Positions 7,133 through 15,980 of a stretch of DNA of 21,646 nt are shown piece by piece. This stretch comes from JAIBBG01 sp043748015 (GTDB lineage: Bacteria > Bacteroidota > Bacteroidia > Flavobacteriales_D > Sanyastnellaceae). The notes under the pieces are model-generated. The model worked only from the letters and a program-made list of their open reading frames with translations, was not told the DNA's origin and did no database searches. The position numbers and the translations under genes were made by a program. Location: contig JAYTOA010000103.1 in the NCBI GenBank assembly GCA_043748015.1, forward strand, positions 1 to 21,646, given 5' to 3'. Within the stretch, counting starts at the first letter, position 1. Every line of letters starts with the position of its first letter.

Positions 7133-7277
7133 GAAAATCCCATTTCCATTCATCGAAGAAATATTCGGTTCAGTCGGTAGAGATGTTGGTTCAGGTCGAA
7201 TTGAAAAAGGCATTCGCAACAACGCCAAACCGTTGCGAGTAGAAGTGTCCTTTGAAACCAACCAAATCACTTCGTCA

Positions 7278-10200
7278 ATGAATCTAAGGAAAATAGTCAT
7301 TCTGATGCTGATACTTATGTCAGCGCTCACTGGAGTGCAGGCTCAGACTACGTGTCCGTCAGACGCCAAGAATGATACTTTGATGTCGCACAATCCCGGG
7401 ATGTACCTCAGTTTCCAATACATGGAACAACAGCTGATGCAACAGCATGGACTTGATCCATCACAGCGCACCAACGAGGTTTATAACTTACCTGTAGTTG
7501 TACACGTGATCCACAATGGAGAGTCTTACGGCTCCTCAGTCAATATCACTGACGAACAGATTTTCAGTGCAATTGCTGCCATGAACAACGACTTCCGACA
7601 TATCGCCGGCACAAACGGTGATGGCGCAGGTCCGGATATTGGAGTAGAATTTTGCCTCGCAGTGCGCGACCCAAACGGTGCGCCAACGAATGGAATCAAC
7701 CGCGTCAATGGAAGTGCAGTGCCACTTTACTCGACATTGGGAATTTCAGGATCAGGCAGTAGTGCCGCTTCAGAATCAGCAGTGAAGGCATTATCCACAT
7801 GGCCGCGCGCTTCTTATGTGAACATCTGGGTTGTGAGTGAGATTGACGGAAATGATGGTGGATCGGGAATTCAAGGATATGCCTATTTCCCATTTAACAG
7901 TCCTGTCGACGGAATCGTCATTCTTTATAATGCATTCGGCACAACCGGAAACCTGAAGTCATATACCAATATGAATCGCACCATCACGCATGAGATGGGT
8001 CATTATCTCGGTTTGTATCACACCTTTAATGGAACGAGCAGTTGTTCGGTAGAATCAGATTGCAATACTGCCGGTGACAGAGTTTGTGACACCCCGGTTA
8101 CCATTCAAAATGCTTCATGTTCGAACCCTGCGTGTAGTGGTACACAGCAGGTCCAGAACTACTTGGACTACACGCAGCAGACATGTCAGAATATGTTTTC
8201 TGAAGGACAAAAACTCCGCATGAGAACTACGCTTGAAACACAGCGCACATCCATGATTACATCACTTGGATGTATGCCCGTATATAATACAGATGTAGGG
8301 ATTACGGCCGTAACAAGTCCGATTGGAACAATCTGTCCGGGTGCGACATCTCCAAAGGTGAACCTCACCAATTTCGGAAGCAACACACTCACTTCAGTAA
8401 CCATTCAAAGTAACATTGACGGAGTTGGAAGCACGAATTTCAATTGGACCGGATCTTTGGCTTCAGGTTCATCAGTTATTGTTACACTCAATTCGATTAC
8501 TCCAACTTCAGGCGCTCATACTTTTTATGCATGGACCACCAATCCTAATGGCACAAGCGATCAAAACACAAGTAACAATCAATCGACAGGAGCATTCACT
8601 GCTACAAGCGGAGCATCAGCGACATTAAACGTTATACTGGATTATTTTGGAGCAGAAACTACATGGGATGTCAAAAATTCTAGTGGTTCGGTGATGGTGA
8701 GCGGCGGTCCTTATGTAAATAGTCAACAGGGACTTTCGAATCTTACGACCATATGTCTTGCTGCCGGATGTTATACTTTAAATATGTATGACGCATATGG
8801 CGACGGACAAGGATTCACCAATGGAAGTTTTAGTCTTACCGATGCCAACAACGCAGTGCTCGCAAGTGGAACTGGAAACTGGGGATCGACAGTTGCCAAT
8901 CCTTTTTGCATTGTCGATCCGGCACCCGGTGGAAGCGCTCCTGTTGCATCTTTCACGATTCAGGATAACACACTTTGCAAAAACATTGAAAACGATTACA
9001 CCAATACAAGTACGAATACACCTACCGGTTATTCATGGACATTTCAAGGAGGAACACCGGCGACATCAACAGCTGCGAGCCCTCAAAATGTAACGTATGC
9101 AAATGCCGGCACCTATAGCGTGACCTTGACCGCTACCAACGCATTTGGAAGCAACACATATGTATGCACGAATTGTATCACCGTTTATAACGATCCGGGA
9201 TTGACATTGACAGGTTCCAACCCGGGATGCAATCTCGCCACGACAGGAAGTATCACTTCGAGTGCTACTGGAACAAGTCCATATACGTACTCGTGGAACA
9301 CAGGAGCAACTACTCCCAATTTAACAGGAGTCGGAGCAGGTACATACACAAATACTGTTACTGATGGAAACGGTTGTACGAAACAAACAAGCACGACTCT
9401 CACATCACCTTCGGCTATAACTATTACCGGCACAGTTACAAATCCACTTTGCGGTGGAGTAAATAATGGAAGCATCACTGTAAGTGCATCCGGTGGCACT
9501 GGTACGAAAACATTTACCTGGAGCAATGGAGCAACAGGTGCAACAATCTCCAACCTCGCTGCGGGAAGCTACACGGTGACGGCAACAGATGCCAACGGTT
9601 GTATTAAAACCCAGGCCTATACCATCGTTTCTCCAGCTGCAATTGTTATCAGTGGCACAGCAACAAATATGGTCTGCGCAGGTGTGAACAACGGAAGCAT
9701 CACGGTTTCTGCAACTGGCGGAACCGGCACAAAAACATATGGATGGAGCAATGGTGCAAGTGGTACTACTGCTTCAAATCTTGATGTGGGTAGTTATACG
9801 GTAACTGTGTCGGATGCCAATGGATGCATACAAACACAATCTTATACTATCACTTCACCAACTGCAATTGTTATCAGCGGCAGTGCAACCAACGCAACGT
9901 GCAACCTCAACAACGGAAGTATCAGCGTGAGTGCAACTGGTGGTACTGGAAGTAAAACATTTACCTGGAGCAACGGCGCGACAGGCGCAAGCATTTCAAA
10001 TCTTGCGGTGGGTAGCTATACTGCCACTGCAACAGATGCAAGTGGTTGCACAACATCACAGCAATTCACAGTGACTTCATCTTCGTCAATCGTCATTACA
10101 GGAACTCCGACCAATCCAACATGTGCCGGAACTTCTGACGGAACAATAACTGTGAGCGCAACAGGCGGAACAGGTAGTCAGACATTTGCATGGAGTAATG

Positions 10201-13200
10201 GTGCCACCGGAGCAACAGTTAACAATATCGGTTCAGGATCATATACAGTAACGGCAACAGATGCAGCAGGCTGTACACAAGCCCAATCTTATACTCTTGT
10301 TTCACCATCAGTCATTTCAATTACAGGAACAGCAGTTGGAACAACATGCGCCGGATTGAATAATGGCAGTATTGGAGTAAGTGCGACTGGAGGAACTGGC
10401 AGCAAGACATTCGCTTGGAGCAACGGTGCCGCTGGTGGAAACATCACAAATCTTGCCTCGGGAAGTTACACTGTGACAGCGACAGACGCCAACGGTTGTA
10501 CACAAACGCAATCTTATACTGTGAATACGCCATCTGCCATTGTAATTTCCGGAACAGAATCCAACATAGCGTGTGCAGGTGTCAATACCGGAAGTATATC
10601 AGTGAGCGCAACCGGAGGTACAGGAAACAAAACGTTTAGCTGGAGCAATGGTGCAACAGGAACAACCATTTCAAATCTTGCCGCGGGAAATTACACCGTG
10701 ACTGCAACGGACGCGAACAGCTGTGCGGAAACTCAACTGTACACTATCACTGCACCATCACTTATTGTAATCACCGGAACAGCTACCAATGCTACCTGTG
10801 CAGGAATCAACAATGGAAGCATTGCGGTAAGTGCCACCGGAGGAACAGGGAATAAAACTTTTACATGGAGCAACGGCGCAACGGGTGCAACAATCTCAAA
10901 CCTCTCAGCAGGAAATTATACAGTAACGGCAACAGATGCCAACAACTGCACAAAAACGCAACTTTATACCATCACTGCACCAACCGCTGTTGTAATTACA
11001 GGAGCAGCAACAAATGTTACTTGTGCCGGTAATAACGACGGAAGTATAACAGTGAGTGCAACGGGTGGAACAGGAAGCACAACATTTAGCTGGAGCAATG
11101 GCGCCACCGGAACAACCGTTTCGAATCTCGCTGCAGGAAACTATACTGTGACAGCGACAGATGTCAGCAGCTGCACACAAACTCAATCATATTCCATCAC
11201 AGCGCCGGGTGCCATCGTTATCACCGGAACAGCAACCAATGCAACTTGTGCCGGAACAAACAATGGAAGCATAACGGTGACCGCTGCCGGAGGAACCGGA
11301 AGTAAGACATACATGTGGAGCAATGGCGCAACTGGATCGACTGTTTCAAATCTTGCCGAAGGAAATTATACTGTTACAGCTACTGATGCCAATAACTGTA
11401 TTCAATCGCAATCTTATACTATTACAATACCAGCAGCCATTGTTATAACCGGTACAGTAACAAATATTCTCTGCGCCGGTGTGAACAACGGAAGTGTTGC
11501 TGTGAGTGCGTCAGGTGGAACAGGAAACAAGACATTCACATGGAGCAATGGTGCAACAGGCACAACTATCTCCAACCTTGCTGCGGGTAACTTTACGGCA
11601 ACAGCCACTGATGCCAACGGTTGCACACAGACACAAACATTTACAATCAGTACACCAACTGCTATCACGATCACAGGAACCACAACGAATTCCACTTGTA
11701 TTGCAACAAATTCCGGGTCTGTTACAGTAAGCGCCACTGGAGGAACAGGAAATAAGACTTTTGCATGGAGCAACGGCGCAACAGGTCCAACAGTTTCCAA
11801 TCTGGTACCGGGAAGTTATACAGTCGTTGCAACGGACGCCAACAGCTGTACAAAAACACAAGCGTTCACCGTTGGATCCAACTCATCTATCGTTATCACG
11901 GGAACGACTACCAATCCAACCTGCAGCGCGGGAACGAATGGAAGCATTGCGGTTTCTGCCACAGGCGGCACCGGCAACAAAACATTCAGTTGGAGCAACG
12001 GCGCAACAACTGCAACGATCAGCGACTTGATTGAAGGATTCTATACCGTCACTGCAACTGACGAAGCAGGATGTTCACAGGCGCAATCTTATACTCTGAC
12101 AGCACCAACAGCCATCAGTATAATCGGATCAGCCAATAACATCACATGCATAGAATTGACCAATGGATCAATATCAGTAAGCGCAACAGGTGGAACAGGC
12201 AATAAAACATTCTTGTGGAGCAATGGAGCATCAGGAGCGAGCATTTCCAATCTGGCCGCAGGTAGTTATTCTGTCACAGCAACGGATGCCAATGGGTGCA
12301 ATCAAACCCAATCTTATACTGTAACTGCACCAACTGCGATCACTATTACAGGCACTGCAACCAACGCACTCTGTGTTGGAGCTAACAATGGAAGTATAAC
12401 AGTGAGTGCAACAGGTGGAACAGGAAATAAAACATTTAGCTGGAGCAATGGTGCAACAGGAACAACTATATCAAATCTTGCATCGGGAAGTTACACGGCC
12501 ACGGCCACTGATGCCAACGGTTGCACGCAAACTCAATCGTATTCTATTACTGCGCCAACCACCATTGTAATTACCGGAACACCGGTGAATCCTTCCTGTG
12601 CTGGCGTTAACAACGGTAGTATTTCAGTCAGCGCTTCAGGTGGCACAGGAAATAAAACATTCCTTTGGAGTAATGGTGTAATTGGTTCGATCATCACCAA
12701 TTTACCAAACGGACCTATCTCTGTGACAGCTACCGATGCCAATGGCTGCACTCAAACGCAATCATTTACCATCACTACACCGAATCCAATTATTATTACA
12801 GGAATAGCGACAAATGCATCATGTAACAATATTGGCAATGGAAATATAACAGTGACCGCATCAGGCGGTACCGGCAACAAAACATTTATCTGGAGTAACG
12901 GAACAATTGGATCTACTGTCACAGGCCTAGTTGCCGGCACTTATAGCGTGATAGCATCGGATGCAAACGGTTGCACTCAAACGCAATCTTATACTATTAC
13001 GGCACCAGCCGCTATCGCTATCACCGGCACAATTACTCACGTGACTTGCAATTTAGAGGCAAACGGCAGCATCAGTGTCGCTGCAACCGGTGGCACAGGT
13101 AATAAAACTTTTACCTGGAATAATGGCGCAACTGGCGCAGTCATTTCCTCTCTTGCTGCGGGAACATATATATGCACAGCATCGGATGCAAACAACTGCA

Positions 13201-15005
13201 CAGCAACGCAAAACTTTGTTGTAACAGCACCGAACGTTCTCGCAGCTAATCTGCTCGACTTCGATATCGCATGCTCAAGTGTTTATGGAAGCGCGCAAGT
13301 AAGCCCGAATGGCGGAACTGCGCCTTACACTGTTAACTGGAGCAATGGCGCTACAGGAAATACAACTTCCAATCTGATTGCCGGAAACTATGATGTAGTG
13401 GTGAATGACGCGAATGCATGTTCGGTGATTGTTCACTTCTCTATAACGCAAAGTGATAATCTCACAGTCTATACAAGCACTACCGACGTGACTTGCAACG
13501 GTCTTTCAAATGGAAGCATTTCTGTTACCGTGAATGGTGGAGATAACAATTACAATTATATATGGAGCAATGGCTCTGCAGCCTCGCAATTGTCCGGATT
13601 GAATAGTGGCACCTACGGCGTCATCGTAACGGACGGTGAAGGTTGTCAGGGATCTGCAGAATCTGTTATAACTGAACCAATGGCTTTATCAGTTGCTATT
13701 GAAATAGAAAATGTTTCATGCAGCGGCTTACAAGACGGTATTGCAAATGCAACTGTGACCGGCGGTAATTCCCCATACACATTCAACTGGAATAATGGCG
13801 AATCCACGCAATCCATTAACGATCTTAATTCCGGTTCGGTATCGGTGAATGTTGTAGACAACAACGGATGTACCGCTTCTGCAATTTCTAACATCGTTGA
13901 ACCTGATGCTATTGAAGTTGACATCATCATCCTTTCAGCTGAAACATGCATAGGTAATGACGGAAGTTCGATGGTAACCGTTGCTGGCGGAACACCTCAG
14001 TATAATATTCTATGGAGCAATGGAACGAATGACGATATGATCTCCGGTGTTACTGCTGGAAGCTATGGACTCACAGTTACCGATGCCAACGGATGTATCT
14101 TGAACATCACAGTATACATTCCATATTCATGTAACGCCGGGGTACCTGTTACGCAACTCATCAATACTGATTGCAACGCGGTGAATATTCCGCTTACAGC
14201 CATACTCACATGCGAGCCGGTAGTTGGAGCTACTCAATACAGATGGAGATTCAGCACGCCTGCAGGTACGATCATCGGTGAAGAATACACCACTTCAAAT
14301 ACTTGCAATGTGGATTTGATTCCGGGAGTATCACAAGCCACCATGTACATGGTTGGTGTGAAAGCACTCGTGGATGAATCGTGGGGCGCATTTGGTCAGA
14401 TTTGTTCAATCACTACGATGATTCCAAATGTTATACTCCCACAACTCAACAACGAGTCGTGCGGAACAACCTTGAATGCATGGGAAACAACGCTCACGGC
14501 ACTTGAATTTCCTGGAGTAATGAATTACCAGTGGCACATCACAGGTAATGATTATGACTGGTTGACATATACTGTTTCGAACGTTTTGATTATCGACAGT
14601 GTCATGCAATTGCAAACGGGTCAGACTTATGCGGTGCAAATGAGATGCGCTATTGGTGCAGGACAATTCACCGACTGGGGACCCATATGCAACTTCACAT
14701 TAAGTCTTATTACTGGCGTTGAAGAATTCACTACCAACAATGGTTCAATGCACATCTATCCGAATCCGGGTGACGGAACAAGTGTCAAACTCGACTTGAC
14801 GCAATTGAAAGATGTACACACAATCAGCGACTTCAGCGTATACAGCACAACTGGAAAACTCATTGAAACTTTCTCGATCAACTATCATCCGGGAAGTTCA
14901 AAATTGATTGAACATGATTTTGATAAACAGCTTGCCTCAGGTTTGTATGTATTACACTACAAACTGAATGGTCGCACTCAGGAAAAAAAACTGATAGTGC
15001 GTTAA
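7278..15005 (+). CDS. Giant secreted M43 metalloprotease with SprB repeat array and T9SS sorting domain
   Basis: The 2,575-residue product starts at ATG 7278, which gives a clean signal peptide (MNLRKIVILMLILMSALTGV, cut near Ala22); the longer frame back to GTG 7131 would bury it. Order: M43 (pappalysin/cytophagalysin) domain about 70-332 with zinc site HEMGHYLGLYH at 238-248 and NYLDY (294-298) at the Met-turn; CARDB-like module 333-442; beta module 446-545 with DYFGAETTWDV and CYTLNMYDAYGDG; PKD domain 553-637 with YSWTFQGGTP; 22 SprB-type repeats from about 641 to 2285; two fibronectin-like modules to 2480, the first with ATQYRWRFSTPAG; and a T9SS type A tail 2491-2575 beginning MHIYPNPGDG and ending KKLIVR. 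Predicted route: Sec to the periplasm, then T9SS to the surface or medium. SprB repeats are known from the Flavobacterium gliding adhesin, so a mixed protease/adhesin is inferred. A terminator follows. Architecture firm; substrate unknown. Confidence 0.95.
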   Translation: MNLRKIVILMLILMSALTGVQAQTTCPSDAKNDTLMSHNPGMYLSFQYMEQQLMQQHGLDPSQRTNEVYNLPVVVHVIHNGESYGSSVNITDEQIFSAIAAMNNDFRHIAGTNGDGAGPDIGVEFCLAVRDPNGAPTNGINRVNGSAVPLYSTLGISGSGSSAASESAVKALSTWPRASYVNIWVVSEIDGNDGGSGIQGYAYFPFNSPVDGIVILYNAFGTTGNLKSYTNMNRTITHEMGHYLGLYHTFNGTSSCSVESDCNTAGDRVCDTPVTIQNASCSNPACSGTQQVQNYLDYTQQTCQNMFSEGQKLRMRTTLETQRTSMITSLGCMPVYNTDVGITAVTSPIGTICPGATSPKVNLTNFGSNTLTSVTIQSNIDGVGSTNFNWTGSLASGSSVIVTLNSITPTSGAHTFYAWTTNPNGTSDQNTSNNQSTGAFTATSGASATLNVILDYFGAETTWDVKNSSGSVMVSGGPYVNSQQGLSNLTTICLAAGCYTLNMYDAYGDGQGFTNGSFSLTDANNAVLASGTGNWGSTVANPFCIVDPAPGGSAPVASFTIQDNTLCKNIENDYTNTSTNTPTGYSWTFQGGTPATSTAASPQNVTYANAGTYSVTLTATNAFGSNTYVCTNCITVYNDPGLTLTGSNPGCNLATTGSITSSATGTSPYTYSWNTGATTPNLTGVGAGTYTNTVTDGNGCTKQTSTTLTSPSAITITGTVTNPLCGGVNNGSITVSASGGTGTKTFTWSNGATGATISNLAAGSYTVTATDANGCIKTQAYTIVSPAAIVISGTATNMVCAGVNNGSITVSATGGTGTKTYGWSNGASGTTASNLDVGSYTVTVSDANGCIQTQSYTITSPTAIVISGSATNATCNLNNGSISVSATGGTGSKTFTWSNGATGASISNLAVGSYTATATDASGCTTSQQFTVTSSSSIVITGTPTNPTCAGTSDGTITVSATGGTGSQTFAWSNGATGATVNNIGSGSYTVTATDAAGCTQAQSYTLVSPSVISITGTAVGTTCAGLNNGSIGVSATGGTGSKTFAWSNGAAGGNITNLASGSYTVTATDANGCTQTQSYTVNTPSAIVISGTESNIACAGVNTGSISVSATGGTGNKTFSWSNGATGTTISNLAAGNYTVTATDANSCAETQLYTITAPSLIVITGTATNATCAGINNGSIAVSATGGTGNKTFTWSNGATGATISNLSAGNYTVTATDANNCTKTQLYTITAPTAVVITGAATNVTCAGNNDGSITVSATGGTGSTTFSWSNGATGTTVSNLAAGNYTVTATDVSSCTQTQSYSITAPGAIVITGTATNATCAGTNNGSITVTAAGGTGSKTYMWSNGATGSTVSNLAEGNYTVTATDANNCIQSQSYTITIPAAIVITGTVTNILCAGVNNGSVAVSASGGTGNKTFTWSNGATGTTISNLAAGNFTATATDANGCTQTQTFTISTPTAITITGTTTNSTCIATNSGSVTVSATGGTGNKTFAWSNGATGPTVSNLVPGSYTVVATDANSCTKTQAFTVGSNSSIVITGTTTNPTCSAGTNGSIAVSATGGTGNKTFSWSNGATTATISDLIEGFYTVTATDEAGCSQAQSYTLTAPTAISIIGSANNITCIELTNGSISVSATGGTGNKTFLWSNGASGASISNLAAGSYSVTATDANGCNQTQSYTVTAPTAITITGTATNALCVGANNGSITVSATGGTGNKTFSWSNGATGTTISNLASGSYTATATDANGCTQTQSYSITAPTTIVITGTPVNPSCAGVNNGSISVSASGGTGNKTFLWSNGVIGSIITNLPNGPISVTATDANGCTQTQSFTITTPNPIIITGIATNASCNNIGNGNITVTASGGTGNKTFIWSNGTIGSTVTGLVAGTYSVIASDANGCTQTQSYTITAPAAIAITGTITHVTCNLEANGSISVAATGGTGNKTFTWNNGATGAVISSLAAGTYICTASDANNCTATQNFVVTAPNVLAANLLDFDIACSSVYGSAQVSPNGGTAPYTVNWSNGATGNTTSNLIAGNYDVVVNDANACSVIVHFSITQSDNLTVYTSTTDVTCNGLSNGSISVTVNGGDNNYNYIWSNGSAASQLSGLNSGTYGVIVTDGEGCQGSAESVITEPMALSVAIEIENVSCSGLQDGIANATVTGGNSPYTFNWNNGESTQSINDLNSGSVSVNVVDNNGCTASAISNIVEPDAIEVDIIILSAETCIGNDGSSMVTVAGGTPQYNILWSNGTNDDMISGVTAGSYGLTVTDANGCILNITVYIPYSCNAGVPVTQLINTDCNAVNIPLTAILTCEPVVGATQYRWRFSTPAGTIIGEEYTTSNTCNVDLIPGVSQATMYMVGVKALVDESWGAFGQICSITTMIPNVILPQLNNESCGTTLNAWETTLTALEFPGVMNYQWHITGNDYDWLTYTVSNVLIIDSVMQLQTGQTYAVQMRCAIGAGQFTDWGPICNFTLSLITGVEEFTTNNGSMHIYPNPGDGTSVKLDLTQLKDVHTISDFSVYSTTGKLIETFSINYHPGSSKLIEHDFDKQLASGLYVLHYKLNGRTQEKKLIVR
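9198..9413 (+). repeat. Divergent first SprB-type unit (R0)
   Basis: A 72-residue unit with the same skeleton as the array that follows (cysteine near the start, TGSI, YSWNTGATT, GAGTYT, DGNGC), but with SPYTYSW in place of the array's NKTFxW. It probably reflects the ancestral sequence at the array's edge. Confidence 0.7.
9414..13235 (+). repeat. Array of 17 near-uniform SprB repeats (75 residues / 225 bp each)
   Basis: Units start at 9414, 9639, 9864, 10086 and then every 225 bases to 13011. All are 75 residues except the third (74). A typical unit reads AIVITGTATN, C, NNGSITVSATGGTGNKTF, WSNGATGTTISNLAAG, YTVTATDANGC, TQTQSYTITAP. Each carries two cysteines (about positions 13 and 63), allowing a disulfide per unit. 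Amino-acid identity between units is high, yet synonymous codon choice differs from unit to unit. Confidence 0.95.
13236..14132 (+). repeat. Four divergent SprB repeats (R18-R21)
   Basis: Units start at 13236, 13458, 13683 and 13908, of 74 or 75 residues. They keep the two cysteines, the WSNG or WNNG core, the G-x-Y or G-S-V strand and the D-x-N/E-G/A-C end, but lose GGTGNKTF and the AIVITG opening. They form a graded C-terminal edge to the uniform array. Confidence 0.85.
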
Positions 15006-15041
15006 GAAAGGGTGGAGACCAATTCAATTTGGTCGTAGTAG

Positions 15042-15073
15042 AAAGCCCGCAGGTGTAAAAGCCTGCGGGCTTT
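15042..15073 (+). terminator. Rho-independent terminator after the giant gene
   Basis: AAAGCCCGCAGG (15042-15053) pairs perfectly with CCTGCGGGCTTT (15062-15073) around an eight-base loop and is followed by further T. The 12-base GC-rich stem lies 37 bases after the stop codon. Confidence 0.9.
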
Positions 15074-15340
15074 TGAATTTTAGAAAAAGTGATTTTCAAT
15101 ACTTTCCTTTTGCGTGAAATTGATTTTTTGGGTTATCGCGTTGCAAGGAATAACCACAAAGTTCGCCTAGGAATTTCACACAAAGGGCTCTACATTTTGA
15201 TTTAATAAATGTTCAGGATATACATTAAATGATTCTCTACAATTACCCTCAAGTTGACACTGGCATTCACTTTTCAGCCTACAACAATATTCGATTCCTC
15301 AATCAGAATGAACGTAAAAGGCGGCTTCGAGTGAGACAAG

Positions 15341-15446
15341 GGAGATTCCTCGCTTCGCGTCGGAATGACAACGCGCGTTCTGAGTAGGGGTGAATGGCGT
15401 GGCGCGAACATGTGCTTCTCATTACTACGCTAAGCGAGGAATCTCC
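15341..15446. repeat. REP-like inverted pair of a dispersed repeat
   Basis: The left arm at 15341-15371 begins GGAGATTCCTCGCTT. The right arm at 15416-15446 is its reverse complement over 15 perfect terminal bases and 27 of 31 overall. A related copy lies at 17096-17122. The 44-base centre is unrelated sequence. Confidence 0.7.
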
Positions 15447-15489
15447 TTGTGGTTATGGTGAGTATCATTCTCAACACTATCGAAATAGT

Positions 15490-15915
15490 TCATTCAAGAA
15501 AAAATCTTCGCTCTTCATTCGTGGGCAATCGGCAAACTTCCTTTTTCCCATACCAACGATATCGATTACGTGCAACAAAATTGTAAACACCATCGCGCAT
15601 AAATTTTGGAACAAGAAAAAAGATGTACAACAATTTCATCCATCCTTTGATGTCGCCGCAAACTTTAATCGCAGCGCTCGACTTGTGATACAAAACTCCT
15701 TTTCTATAATATACAAAACCAGAAAAATCAGAAATGAGATCAAATGATAACATTTTTGAAGCCGTTGCACCTTGCAACGGAGCGAAGTATAGAAGATGCT
15801 TTTTATCACTGCGAATCAGAAAATCAACGGAACGATTACATAGATGGCAAACTCCATCGAAAAAAACAATATTCAACTCTGTCAGGTTTTCCAAATGATT
15901 GATATCTGATGACAA
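15490..15915 (-). CDS. DCC-family thiol-disulfide oxidoreductase-like protein (DUF393)
   Basis: A roughly 135-141-residue protein of the DCC family, named for its conserved Asp and the two cysteines of the first motif. The family block FFDGVCHLCNRSVDFLI (18-34) contains a CxxC pair (Cys23, Cys26), and the C-terminal block EVCRLPTNEER is also typical. The family is predicted to have a thioredoxin-like fold and a redox role, but its substrates are largely unknown. There is no in-frame ATG before the motif. TTG codons at 15915, 15894 (giving MENLTELNIVFFDG) and 15876 are all possible starts. It is head to head with the tryptophan dioxygenase gene, and the longest start leaves only 65 bases between the two. 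Confidence 0.87.
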   Translation of the reverse strand: MSSDINHLENLTELNIVFFDGVCHLCNRSVDFLIRSDKKHLLYFAPLQGATASKMLSFDLISDFSGFVYYRKGVLYHKSSAAIKVCGDIKGWMKLLYIFFLVPKFMRDGVYNFVARNRYRWYGKKEVCRLPTNEERRFFLE

Positions 15916-15980
15916 AGGAAAGCAAGAAACGCGCGAGGCTCAATGTCATTCTATATTGCGCACGTAAAAAAAACGGTCTC

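Larger units (their letters stand above)
6953..7277. other. Divergent intergenic region ffh / giant protease gene
   Basis: A 325-base region between two divergent starts. The giant gene's frame is open here back to 7131, but the secreted protein needs a start at 7278, so I treat it as non-coding leader. It contains the candidate ffh promoter and a 15-base palindrome, ACCTTTTcAAAAGGT (7118-7132), about 145 bases before the giant gene's start, a possible regulator site. I found no good TAnnTTTG box for the giant gene. Confidence 0.5.
15006..15489. other. Gene-free stretch after the giant gene
   Basis: Apart from the terminator, this 484-base stretch has no credible gene. It holds a small inverted repeat GGTTAT (15131-15136) / ATAACC (15150-15155), a CACAAAG word repeated at 15155 and 15179, and the REP-like inverted pair at 15341-15446. 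It is downstream of both flanking genes, so few promoters are expected. Confidence 0.55.

Noticed and set aside
7131..7277. N-terminal extension of the giant protein from GTG 7131
   Set aside because: It would place 49 polar residues before a clear signal peptide, blocking secretion of a T9SS cargo protein.
9185..11998. Long antisense reading frames across the SprB array (for example 9185-9553, 10905-11186, 11414-11800 minus)
   Set aside because: They recur with the 225-base period and mirror the composition of the repeats; no start signals or recognisable domains. They are shadows of the real gene.
9414..13235. Regular 225-base repeats considered as CRISPR-like or satellite DNA
   Set aside because: The repeats are fully in frame, coding, and conserved at protein rather than DNA level; there are no spacers.
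15394..15747. Plus-strand frame of 117 codons
   Set aside because: It overlaps the DUF393 gene antisense and starts inside the REP-like element; its sequence resembles no protein family.
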